64,000 nucleotides of DNA from contig CAWJZU010000019.1 of the NCBI GenBank assembly GCA_963847345.1, positions 1 to 64,000 of the forward strand. Direction: 5' to 3'. Both the position numbers and the translations under genes were made by a program. The first letter of the stretch is position 1. Each line of letters begins with the position of its first letter. This stretch comes from DATARH01 sp963847345. Lineage in GTDB: Bacteria > Pseudomonadota > Alphaproteobacteria > ATCC43930 > CGMCC-115725. Below are positions 9,247 to 17,211 of this stretch, piece after piece. A model generated the notes under the pieces. That model did not search any database, had not been told where the DNA came from, and worked only from the letters and a program-made list of their open reading frames with translations.

Positions 9247-10170
9247 ATGCCAGACCCGTTTACAATTCACATCTTTGTGCCGATGGGGATCCAGAGGGTG
9301 TTCGGATCGATCGATCTCATGCATTGGACTGGTAAGGGCATTGTCTTTCCCCGGGCAAAAATGGCCAGAGGTGAGGACCCGAGTGAGCTAGCCGGTAAGG
9401 GGAATTACATCTCCGTCGGCGCTGGCGACGACGAGGACAATGCCCTTGATGATGACGCGCAACATCCTGCCGATCATCAATGTCGGGCAATCGGATACTG
9501 TTAACAGCCGCATCGACTTGCATTACCAAAATAAGGAGTTTTGGGATTGGGGTGTCGTTTTCGTCTCTACCAGCGCTGGCTTCGGCCGAGGGCACAACGC
9601 ATGGATCGAGCATGCTTTGATCCGGCAGGCGAGGCAAGCCAAACAGAGCAAAATGGATAATGACCAAGGCGCGAAGGAACCCGCGCTAAGCGAATTAAAG
9701 AAGGCAGACGCACAGCGCTTTCTTGCGCGGAAATACTCCAAATCCTGCCGGCTAGTTGGCCTCCGTATTTTCGAAGTCGGCAAGGCAGTTGCTACGCCGA
9801 AAGAGACAGTTCCTAGAGGGAACGAGGGAGATACTATTGTTGTTCCGGCTAAGAAAGACGGTTTCGATAGGGCTTCCTTGGTCAAGATTGCTGGTATGCA
9901 GTTCGTATTGCTGGTGGAAGGCTAAGAAAATATTAAGTACATAGCCGCATATCAAACGTCGCCCATTGCGGCAATAATGACGATGCGCTGGTTCGCCATA
10001 TCGAACGCTATGGTGATAGTGTTAATATAAAGCTGATTTTTTGAGAGAAGGCGAAAGCCATCGGTCGGATATCTCATTTGCCGATGCCCGAGCGGGTTTA
10101 TGGAAGGGCATTACTATACCTCTTTTCGGTAAGCTTACAGACTGCGACGAAGCTTACTGATCTGTGGCCA
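9247..10170 (+). pseudogene. Decayed GIY-YIG/DUF4357-type nuclease gene
   Basis: Pieces in several frames spell a protein I recognise as the GIY-YIG nuclease family with a DUF4357-like tail. They are 'PFTIHIFVPMG', 'WTGKGIVFPRAK', 'VGAGDDEDNAL', then 'NVGQSDTVNSRIDLHYQNK', 'EFWDWGVVFVSTS', 'IEHALIRQARQAKQ', 'EILQILP', 'FEVGKAVATPKETVPRGNE', 'TIVVPAKKDGF', 'YIAAYQTSPIAAI' and finally 'TKLTDLW' near 10160. At least four frameshifts and an in-frame stop separate them, so this is a real relic rather than a single sequencing slip. Such proteins are probably DNA nucleases and are often found on mobile islands. The base composition is more AT-rich than the flanks. Confidence 0.65.
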
Positions 10171-10185
10171 TTGAAGCCAAAAGCA

Positions 10186-10941
10186 TTATCCGTTTAGGGC
10201 GGATTTTCGCGACTTTTCCGTAATCGCCATTGACGCGCCCCCACCATCAATCCGGCGGGGCGAGAATACCGCTGACGGGGCGAGGCCGAGCCGGTCGAGC
10301 GCGGAGGGCAGTTCGGCGAAGGTGTCGAGCACCGCGTCGGCGCCGAGCGTCGCGGGGTCGTGGCGGGCATATCCGTAGCGCATGATGACGAGCGGCAGCG
10401 CCGCTGCGTGCGCCGCCGCCGCGTCGTTCTCGCTGTCGCCGATCATCACGGCGCGATCCGCCGTGCCGCCAAGCTCGGCGATCAGCCCGAGCAGATGCCC
10501 CTTGTCCGGCTTCTTGACCTTGTAGCGGTCGCCGCCGGCCACCGCGTCGAACAGCGCGGCAAGGCCCAGCCCGTCGAGCACCGTGTGGCTCGCCTGCTGC
10601 AGCTTGTTGGTGCAGACCGCCGTGCGATAGCCGCTGCGGCGCAGCTCGGCCAGCGTCTCCGGCACGCCGGGATAAGGGCGGGTCAGCTCCGTCGCATGCG
10701 CTTCATAGATCGCGATATAGCGGGGCAGCGCGTCGGCGGCCTCGGCGCTGCTGCCGCCGCGCGCCGCAAAGCCGCGCTCGACGAGCGCCGGGACGCCGTC
10801 GCCGACCATCGGCGCCACCTCGGCCGGGGTCAGCGGCCTGTAGCCATGCTCGCCGAGCACCCGGTTCAGCGATTGCGTCAGGTCCGGGACGCTGTCGACC
10901 AGCGTGCCGTCGAGATCGAAGAGCAGGATTGTCGCGTTCAT
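10186..10941 (-). CDS. gph: HAD phosphatase, phosphoglycolate phosphatase type
   Basis: This 251-residue HAD hydrolase begins 'LLFDLDGTLVDSVPDL', with nucleophile and acid/base Asp in DxD. It has the motif II Thr in 'AVCTNK', the motif III Lys in 'YKVKKPDKG' and motif IV 'MIGDSENDAAAA'. This is the Gph pattern: hydrolysis of 2-phosphoglycolate, a by-product of DNA repair and oxygenase chemistry, to glycolate. Family members usually end near residue 225. The last 28 residues ('SPRRIDGGGASMAITEK') look unrelated and run into the AT-richer patch, so the 3' end may have been altered by the adjacent insertion. The order gph, DUF6476, rluD, rpoH fits an alphaproteobacterial backbone. Confidence 0.85.
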   Translation of the reverse strand: MNATILLFDLDGTLVDSVPDLTQSLNRVLGEHGYRPLTPAEVAPMVGDGVPALVERGFAARGGSSAEAADALPRYIAIYEAHATELTRPYPGVPETLAELRRSGYRTAVCTNKLQQASHTVLDGLGLAALFDAVAGGDRYKVKKPDKGHLLGLIAELGGTADRAVMIGDSENDAAAAHAAALPLVIMRYGYARHDPATLGADAVLDTFAELPSALDRLGLAPSAVFSPRRIDGGGASMAITEKSRKSALNG

Positions 10942-11015
10942 GCCGGACTGTGTACCGCAACCGGACCGGCGGCAAGCGCGGCGGCAATATCGCGGCCGGA
11001 CCCGCCGCCGCCCCG

Positions 11016-11334
11016 CTATGGCGCGACGCGCAGCGGGATCGTGCCGAGGCGCCGCCCCGAGGCGAGATCGAGCACCAGAAGTTCGCGATCGCCGTCGGGA
11101 AGCATGATATGCAGGACGAGCCGGTCCGCTCCGGCGGGGACCATCTCGATGCGCGCCCCGGCCGGCAATTCAATCGGCGCCGCGGTATAAGGGGTCGTCG
11201 CCGCGGTCGTTGTCGCGGCCGGTCGCAACGGATTGCTTGTGTTTTGTCATGTAGGCAATCGAGACGATCAACGCGATAAAGCCGCCGACCAGCATGACCC
11301 CCATGACGACAACTAGGATTCGCAGCGCGCGCAC
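11016..11334 (-). CDS. DUF6476-like small membrane protein (one frameshift)
   Basis: Two overlapping frames make one small membrane protein. The first has a single transmembrane helix ('ILVVVMGVMLVGGFIALIV', about residues 5-27) and a basic stop-transfer 'TKHKQ'. The second has 'IELPAGARIEMVPAGADRL', a strand-rich domain of about 50 residues ending 'LGTIPLRVAP'. This is the layout of the DUF6476 family, usually found beside rluD in alphaproteobacteria. One extra base near 11220 accounts for the break and gives 105 residues from the GTG at 11334. A farther start at 11379 would overlap rluD. The topology suggests a periplasmic C-terminal domain. Function unknown. Confidence 0.55.
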
Positions 11335-11366
11335 CGCGTCAGCTCCGTTGCGTATAGCGCGCGGCC

Positions 11367-12407
11367 GTGAGCTCGGCACCTGATTCGGCCAGCCAGCCCA
11401 ATGGCCGCCCGCCCGATGCCCGGCAGTCGGGCGGACAGCGGGTCGAGGTCACGATCGCCGCCGATGACGCCGGCGACCGGCTCGATCGCGCCTTATCGCA
11501 GCTGCTGCCGGAGCTGTCGCGCAGCCGGCTCAAGCAGCTGATCCTCGACGGGCGCGTCGAAAGCGGCGGCCGGGTGCTGCGCGACCCGGCAACGCGCGCC
11601 ACTCCCGGCGCGGTCGTCGGGGTGTTCTTGCCCGAACCCGAGGCCGCCGAGCCGGAGGCGCAGCCGATCGCGCTCGACATCCGCTTCGAGGATGCGCACC
11701 TGATCGTCATCGACAAGCCGGCGGGGATGGTCGTGCACCCGGCGCCCGGCAACCTGGAGGGAACGCTCGTCAACGCGCTCCTGGCGCATTGCGGCCCGAG
11801 CCTCGCCGGGATCGGCGGCGTCAGACGGCCCGGCATCGTGCATCGCCTCGACAAGGACACAAGCGGCCTCCTGGTCGCCGCGAAGACCGCAGCGGCGCAT
11901 CGCGCCCTGGCGGACGATTTCGCCGCGCGCCGAATCGAGCGCGCCTATAGCGCGGCTGTCTGGGGCGTGCCGATACCGGCGTCCGGCGAGATCGCCGGCA
12001 ATATCGGCCGCAGCGCGACCCACCGCAAGAAAATGGCGGTTGTCGCCGAGGCGCGCGGCAAGAAGGCGGTGACCCGCTACCGGGTCGAACGGCGCTTCGG
12101 CGGCAAGGAGACCGAGGTTGCGGCGCTACTCGAATGCCGGCTGCTGACCGGCCGCACGCACCAGATCCGCGTGCATCTTGCGCATATCGGACATGCTGTG
12201 ATCGGAGACCCTGTCTATGGTGGACGCACGCGCGGCGCCATCGCCCGCCGCGGGCCAGTCGGCGCGGAGATCGCGGCATTTCCGCGCCAGGCGCTGCATG
12301 CGCGGCTGCTCGGCTTCGCGCATCCCGTGACCGGGGAGGCGCTGCGTTTCGAAAGCTCGCTGCCGGCCGATATGGCGCGGCTGATTTCCAGTTTAGAGCT
12401 ACTTTAA
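11367..12407 (+). CDS. rluD: Pseudouridine synthase RluD family
   Basis: The 346-residue protein has an N-terminal S4 RNA-binding domain ('DDAGDRLDRALSQLLPEL', about residues 32-95) and the RluA/RluD catalytic domain, with the active-site Asp in 'GIVHRLDKDTSGLL'. The C-terminal 'LLTGRTHQIRVHLAHIGHA' is also diagnostic. It isomerises uridines in helix 69 of 23S rRNA. It starts with GTG, divergent from the DUF6476 gene with about 30 nt between them. Its 3' end overlaps the likely rpoH promoter. The frame is intact. Confidence 0.9.
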   Translation: MSSAPDSASQPNGRPPDARQSGGQRVEVTIAADDAGDRLDRALSQLLPELSRSRLKQLILDGRVESGGRVLRDPATRATPGAVVGVFLPEPEAAEPEAQPIALDIRFEDAHLIVIDKPAGMVVHPAPGNLEGTLVNALLAHCGPSLAGIGGVRRPGIVHRLDKDTSGLLVAAKTAAAHRALADDFAARRIERAYSAAVWGVPIPASGEIAGNIGRSATHRKKMAVVAEARGKKAVTRYRVERRFGGKETEVAALLECRLLTGRTHQIRVHLAHIGHAVIGDPVYGGRTRGAIARRGPVGAEIAAFPRQALHARLLGFAHPVTGEALRFESSLPADMARLISSLELL

Positions 12408-12430
12408 ACTGGCATAGCCATCCCCATATA
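12402..12430 (+). promoter_or_regulatory. Sigma32-type heat-shock promoter for rpoH
   Basis: CTTTAAA (12402-12408) and CCCCATATA (12422-12430) are separated by 13 nt. This matches the classical RpoH promoter (CTTGAAA, 13-17 nt, CCCCATnT) with one mismatch in the -35 box. It overlaps the rluD stop and would start transcription near 12437, giving a leader of about 120 nt. It suggests RpoH autoregulation, known in Caulobacter. The motif is seen; its use is inferred. Confidence 0.55.
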
Positions 12431-12556
12431 GGCAAGGCTTTCCGGGGTAGGGCGGATTGCGCCTTGCTTCTTGATCGGGATCAATGCCGATCGGGGATCG
12501 CTCACGTACGATAAGCGTTCGCAGAAATACTGTTAACTCGGAGCACCACAACTCGA

Positions 12557-13441
12557 ATGGCTACACTGTCTGTCCCGTCCATCTCCGGCGAGGGCAACCT
12601 TACGCGGTATCTCCAGGAGATCCGCAAGTTTCCGATGCTGGAGCCGGACGAAGAATACATGCTGGCGAAGCGCTGGAAGGAAGCGCAGGACTCCGATGCG
12701 GCGCATCGGCTGGTCACCAGCCATCTGCGTCTGGTCGCCAAGATCGCGATGGGCTATCGCGGGTATGGGCTGCCGCTGTCCGAGCTGATCTCGGAAGGCA
12801 ATGTCGGGATGATGCAGGCGGTCAAGCGGTTCGACCCCGATCGCGGGTTCCGGCTCGCGACCTACGCGATGTGGTGGATCCGCGCCGCCATCCAGGAATA
12901 CATCCTGCATTCGTGGTCGCTCGTCAAAATGGGAACGACGGCGGCGCAGAAGAAGCTGTTCTTCAACCTGCGCAAGCTGAAGGGGCAGCTGCAGGCGGTC
13001 GAGGAGGGCGATCTGTCGCCCGAGAACTTGAAGAAGATCGCGACCGAACTCGACGTGTCGGAGGCCGACGTGGTCAGCATGAACCGGCGGCTCGCCAGCC
13101 CCGACCATTCGCTGAACGCGCCGCTGCGTGCCGATAGCGAGGGCGAGTGGCAGGATTGGCTCGTCGATGAGAGCGAAAGCCAGGAAACGATGCTCGGCGA
13201 ACGCCAGGAGCTCGGGCTGCGGCGCGATCTGCTCGAGAAAGCGATGGCGCATCTGAACGATCGCGAGCGCCATATCCTGACCGAGCGGCGCCTCAAGGAG
13301 AACCCGACGACGCTCGAGGACCTGTCGCAGCAATATGGCATTTCGCGCGAGCGCGTGCGCCAGATCGAGGTGCGCGCCTTTGAAAAGCTGCAAAAGGCGA
13401 TCAAGGCAGCCGCAATCGAACGCCGCCTCGTCACGCACTGA
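12557..13441 (+). CDS. rpoH: RNA polymerase heat-shock sigma factor RpoH
   Basis: This is a full-length 294-residue sigma32. Region 1.2/2.1 begins 'LTRYLQEIRKFPMLEPDEE'. Region 2 is complete ('LPLSELISEGNVGMMQAVK', 'FDPDRGFRLATYAMWWIRA', 'IQEYILHSWSLVK'). The RpoH box 'AQKKLFFNLRKLK' is present, and region 4 has 'HILTERRLKENPTTLEDL' and a HTH 'YGISRERVRQIEVRAFEKL'. It directs RNA polymerase to chaperone and protease genes under heat or protein-folding stress. A 150-nt upstream region carries a sigma32-like promoter, consistent with self-amplification. The frame is intact. Confidence 0.95.
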   Translation: MATLSVPSISGEGNLTRYLQEIRKFPMLEPDEEYMLAKRWKEAQDSDAAHRLVTSHLRLVAKIAMGYRGYGLPLSELISEGNVGMMQAVKRFDPDRGFRLATYAMWWIRAAIQEYILHSWSLVKMGTTAAQKKLFFNLRKLKGQLQAVEEGDLSPENLKKIATELDVSEADVVSMNRRLASPDHSLNAPLRADSEGEWQDWLVDESESQETMLGERQELGLRRDLLEKAMAHLNDRERHILTERRLKENPTTLEDLSQQYGISRERVRQIEVRAFEKLQKAIKAAAIERRLVTH

Positions 13442-13502
13442 GGCGGCTGGTGCTTGGTGCGGGCCCGGACTCCGCAACTGCAATTGCGCCAAGCCAGGTA
13501 AA

Positions 13503-14315
13503 CTATCGACCGCTGGATCGCGTCGGGCGCAGTGTCGCTCGATCCCGCGGCAGGCTCCAGCCGGCCATATAGACGAGCGCCGAAAAACCGGCGAGAACGC
13601 TGACGGGAACTACCAGGGAGAGAAATCCGGCGATTGTCCAGCCGACTGCGCCGGCGATGCCGCCCGAGATAAAGGCGACGATGGCGGTAGCATATCGACG
13701 GATCAGCGCGCTCCGCGGCAACTTTGGCGGATTGCCCGCCCAATAGCGTGCCGCGGAGCCCGCGTTCCACACCTGGACCATCAGGGTTGCTGTATTGCCT
13801 GTCATCATCGTCGTCGGCGTGTGAAAATGCAGCAGCATCGCCATGGCGGTCGTCTGCAAAGCCATCGCGAACACTGCCAGACCCGTGACAGCAACGGTCT
13901 GCCAACTGTCAGGACCCGGTAACGGTGACAGATGGATCGCGAGAAGCATCGCTAAGGCGAGAAGCGCTGCCTGAAAAAGCAGAATATGATGTAGAATTAC
14001 CTGATATCCTCTAATTCTCATTGCTTTAATCAATAATGTCCATACCGAAAGAGCTATTAGAAAGATCGGCAGAACCGCAAGCTTGTTCAAAGTTGCTCCA
14101 TTCGGCTTCGCCAGCTCTACAAACAGGATAATCATTGTGCCGGTGATAAACGCCACGAATGTGTCAAAGACACCGAGGTAGCAAACAACGTCGACGAAAG
14201 CGGCGACGAATGACAGAACAATGGGGACGGACAGACTTGTCACGATCGCGAAGCGTCGGGCGTCGGCCTGAGAAAGATCCGCGCTTCCAAATTTCCAATC
14301 GGGTTCAGCGCTCAA
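13503..14315 (-). CDS. DUF1275 (YoaK-like) inner-membrane protein
   Basis: The 270-residue protein has about six hydrophobic segments. It carries the family signature 'AAFVDVVCYLGVFDTFVAFITGT' split around the first helices, and 'HTPTTMMTGNTATLMVQVW' around residue 175, which repeats the Met-Thr-Gly-Asn theme typical of DUF1275. These proteins sit in the cytoplasmic membrane; their role is unknown, with transport suspected. It is convergent with rpoH and separated from it by 61 nt. The frame is intact, though codons such as ATA and AAT in the middle are more AT-rich than in its neighbours. Confidence 0.75.
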   Translation of the reverse strand: MSAEPDWKFGSADLSQADARRFAIVTSLSVPIVLSFVAAFVDVVCYLGVFDTFVAFITGTMIILFVELAKPNGATLNKLAVLPIFLIALSVWTLLIKAMRIRGYQVILHHILLFQAALLALAMLLAIHLSPLPGPDSWQTVAVTGLAVFAMALQTTAMAMLLHFHTPTTMMTGNTATLMVQVWNAGSAARYWAGNPPKLPRSALIRRYATAIVAFISGGIAGAVGWTIAGFLSLVVPVSVLAGFSALVYMAGWSLPRDRATLRPTRSSGR

Positions 14316-14619
14316 CTGACATCTCCATTACCGTGATATGATCGGCGAGCCAGCGATAAAAGTAATTTCTCAGGTTTGATCGGAATTGCCGCTGCGAGGT
14401 CGAGAGCAACCCGGCGGAATTATAGCAGCCATCGACCAGGCAATTTGTCCCGAGCGCGACGCGCTCTCTCACAGAAATGCCGGCGCCGTCGTGTTTCTCT
14501 GCAGCCCTGAGAGGACTGGTTGGCCAATTCAATGACCTGTTCCGGGCTGCTCGATCGGCTTGACGCTTCTCTCAAAATCCCGGTATAGTTGTATTGCCTT
14601 CCGATTGTCCGCCTGAAGG
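14316..14619. other. Divergent intergenic region
   Basis: These about 300 bases separate DUF1275 (minus) from the block that starts at 14620 (plus). A 75-residue minus-strand frame (14305-14532) overlaps the DUF1275 start and has no recognisable feature, so I do not call it. 'TTGACG' at 14560 and 'TATAGT' at 14583 could be a -35/-10 pair (17-nt spacer) for the downstream block; this is weak evidence. Confidence 0.3.
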
Positions 14620-15360
14620 ATGAGCGGGATCGTGGATTTCGACATTATCGCCTACGCGCTGTTCGGCCTTTCGCTGTCGGTCTCGGCTGCGCAACTCGGG
14701 GGCTGGCTGCTTACCGCGCAGCCGCGCACAATACTGCAAGCCGGTCGGATATCGGCGGTTTGCTTGACGGTTGGAACCCCGTTGGCGCTGCTTTGGCTGA
14801 TCCTGACCGGCAGGTCAACGGTGGCGATGATGCTCGCCGCCTTCGCAATGCCTGTTCTCATCGAGAGTGCGCGCCGCTGGCCGGGCCTGTTTGGCACGTT
14901 CAGTCTTTTCCGGCGGCGAGTACGGCCAATGGCCGACGCCGCCGCGGACGCCAGCCCGCCGAACCGGCAGGAGTCGGCGCGCGGCGGCATCACCCCCGAT
15001 CTCGCGGCGCACTGCGCGTTGATGCTTCGGCTTTATCTCGAACAGACCAAGCGCGAGTCCGATCACTACGCGGACACAAGCCTTATCGGGCCGCGGCCGG
15101 TTACGGATCGGGATGCGCGCATGTCAGTCGGGGAAGCGTCGGAGGTGCTCGGGCTACCGGTTGAGGCCGGCGCCGACGAGATACGGGCAGCCTGCGCCCG
15201 ATTGTCGGAGAAGTTCGCTCCTGAAAACGGCGGCACGCACTACTTCGCGGCGAAAGTCAGCGAGGCCGCAGACGTCCTGCTCGGTACGCCGCCGCCGCGC
15301 GCGGCATCTGCTCTCGCCAATGGCAAGGCGAACGATTTGGGAGAACCCGCTCGTGTCTGA
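14620..15360 (+). CDS. Membrane protein with a degenerate J-like domain
   Basis: The 246-residue protein has two to three transmembrane helices in residues 7-90 ('IIAYALFGLSLSVSAAQL', 'AVCLTVGTPLALLWLIL', 'VAMMLAAFAMPVLI'). A basic cytoplasmic segment follows, then about residues 168-228 'MSVGEASEVLGLPVEAGAD', 'EIRAACARLSEKFAPENGG' and 'YFAAKVSEAADVLLG'. The last part resembles the TIM14/DNAJC19-type J domain found at the C-terminus of small membrane proteins. The diagnostic HPD tripeptide is replaced by APE, so it probably cannot stimulate DnaK. It overlaps the next gene start by 8 nt, so the two are tightly coupled. Role unknown. Confidence 0.5.
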   Translation: MSGIVDFDIIAYALFGLSLSVSAAQLGGWLLTAQPRTILQAGRISAVCLTVGTPLALLWLILTGRSTVAMMLAAFAMPVLIESARRWPGLFGTFSLFRRRVRPMADAAADASPPNRQESARGGITPDLAAHCALMLRLYLEQTKRESDHYADTSLIGPRPVTDRDARMSVGEASEVLGLPVEAGADEIRAACARLSEKFAPENGGTHYFAAKVSEAADVLLGTPPPRAASALANGKANDLGEPARV

Positions 15361-17178
15361 ACCACGCAGGACCAAGGCTGACGAGATCCGGCCCGCGGAA
15401 GATCCGGCACAGCCGAAGGTCGATATGCGTGACGAAGCCGCCGGCGCGAACGCGCTGACCCCGGAGGCACGGTTCCTGCAACGCCGGGCGGAGGTGACCC
15501 AGCAGGACCATGCCGAGTTCCTCGAATACCAGAAGGAAAAGGCACAACGGGCCGAGACGCCGGCGCCGGCAACGGTTATCGAGCGACCGCGAACCCGAAG
15601 GCTCAACCGCCGCAATTTCCTGACCGTCGTTGCGACAACCGCCGCCGTGGGCGAGGCCGCGGCGCTTGGTTACGCGATCAAAAACCAGGGCATCCCGGCG
15701 CATGGCCTGAAACACGCCGGAGATACCTACACCGAGCCGCAGCGGCACGACATCGAACGCGAGCTGATCAATCCGCGCGCCGATGTCGGCGGGCGAGGGT
15801 TCGGAAATTGGGTCCTGCTGATGCCGACGAAGCTCGGCGGCGCCACCTACGCGGTCAATTTGAATACCGGAAGATGCCTCGGGTTTGTCGCTTATTGGAC
15901 CTACGGCGATTTCAATCCGATCTCGCATCACTTGTGCGCTTTTCCGAGCGCCGACCCGACATCCGGCTTTGAATTTGTCAACAGCACCCAGGGCGGCAAG
16001 AATTGCCTGATCTACGGAATTCCAACGAATATCGAGACACCGGCGGAAGGGTTTAATATCTACCGCGTCCGCTATGATGGCGCGCAGATGGAAGTGATCG
16101 AGAATGTCGCCGAAATCGACCGGTCTGGGGCTCGGCGTCCATGTGACGATCGATCCGAAGACGGCGGAACGTTATTTCGTTACCGACGGTCAGAAGGACA
16201 TCGCCGCCTGCTTCGACCGACGAACCTCGCGCGTCATTGCGGCGCTCAAATTCGACTGGGAACCCAACGACCGCAATCTCGCCATGGCGTGGCGGAACGG
16301 CGGAGTGTTGAAGATTTCGCGCATCTATCCGGATCCGCGCTCCGGCAAGTACGATTACCTCGGCACCAAGGGGCAGAAGATCGAATGGGAGATGGTGCCG
16401 ATGGGCGAATTATTTGTCGAGGAAGGTACGGTGCCGGGCGATGACGTTCTCCATCTGTGCGGCGCCGACGGCACGATTTGGCATCCGAGCGGGCGCTGGG
16501 CATCGACGGTCGTCCGGCTGTGCGGCGGCCAGGTCTATTCTCGATGCCGAGAACAATTTTAATCCGGTCGCCTTCCTGCAGTTCAACAAGGATTCGCCAA
16601 ACCAATATCCGGTCACACAGATCGATGCCGACCATTGGGAGGTCCGGTTCGACAAGATCTTCTCTCCCGGGCACGAAGTTGGCTTTTCGCCGGACGGCCG
16701 CTTTCTGTGCATGATGAACAATCTGAGGGAAAATAACTGTTCGGTGTTCGATTCGAGCGACCCCGATCCGCGCAACTGGAAGAAGATAGCGCATATCGAA
16801 GACCCGCTATGGCGCGGCAAATACCCGAATCCGTTTCACATGGTGTTCTCGATGGACGGCTCGAAGCTGTATCTGTCGATCCTGCATCCGGCGCCGGCGC
16901 GCAGCGGGATCATGGTCGTGGACACCAATACCTGGACGATCAAGAAGGAGATCCAGGGCATCGGGCCGGATATGCAGACTTTGGCCGTGACCTATGATGG
17001 GAAATACGTCGTCGGGGTGTTCAGCGGGTTCCAGCGCCTGGAGAGCGGAATCGTCTTCATCGATGCGAATACCGACGAACTGGTCGGCATCTGGCCGAGT
17101 AACGGCGGTCACCACGACTGCGTGATCATTCCGACCGAGCTCGAGCACATGAAACATACCCGCTCGTGCACCCTATAG
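15353..17178 (+). CDS. Thiocyanate-dehydrogenase-like Tat-exported copper propeller (two +1 frameshifts)
   Basis: After repair of two +1 shifts (near 16114 and 16545) this is a 607-residue protein. A long charged N-terminus is followed by a twin-arginine signal ('LNRRNFLTVVATTAAVGEA', about residues 84-105), then repeats of NosZ-like beta-propeller blades ('GFSPDGRFLCMMNN', 'FSMDGSKLYLSIL', 'VTYDGKYVVGVFSG'). There is no CuA cupredoxin domain, so it is not NosZ itself. Candidate copper and catalytic residues are K160, H192, H193, H263, E344 or E346, D372, H440, H495 and H586/H587. Their spacing follows, within two residues, that of thiocyanate dehydrogenase of Thioalkalivibrio as I remember it (K103, H135/136, H206, E288, D314, H381, H437, H528). 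The place of its H482 is Met540/Gln541 here. That enzyme oxidises thiocyanate to cyanate and sulfur in the periplasm. The start is GTG 15353 after GGAGAA. Family likely; activity unproven. Confidence 0.65.
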
Positions 17179-17211
17179 CGTTTGGAATGGCGGTCGGGTT
17201 GAGCGGTTGAA

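Noticed and set aside
14305..14532. 75-residue minus-strand gene upstream of DUF1275
   Set aside because: It overlaps the DUF1275 start and shows no protein-like pattern.
15353..17178. Calling the copper propeller a nitrous oxide reductase (NosZ)
   Set aside because: It lacks the C-terminal CuA cupredoxin domain, and the residue spacing fits thiocyanate dehydrogenase better.
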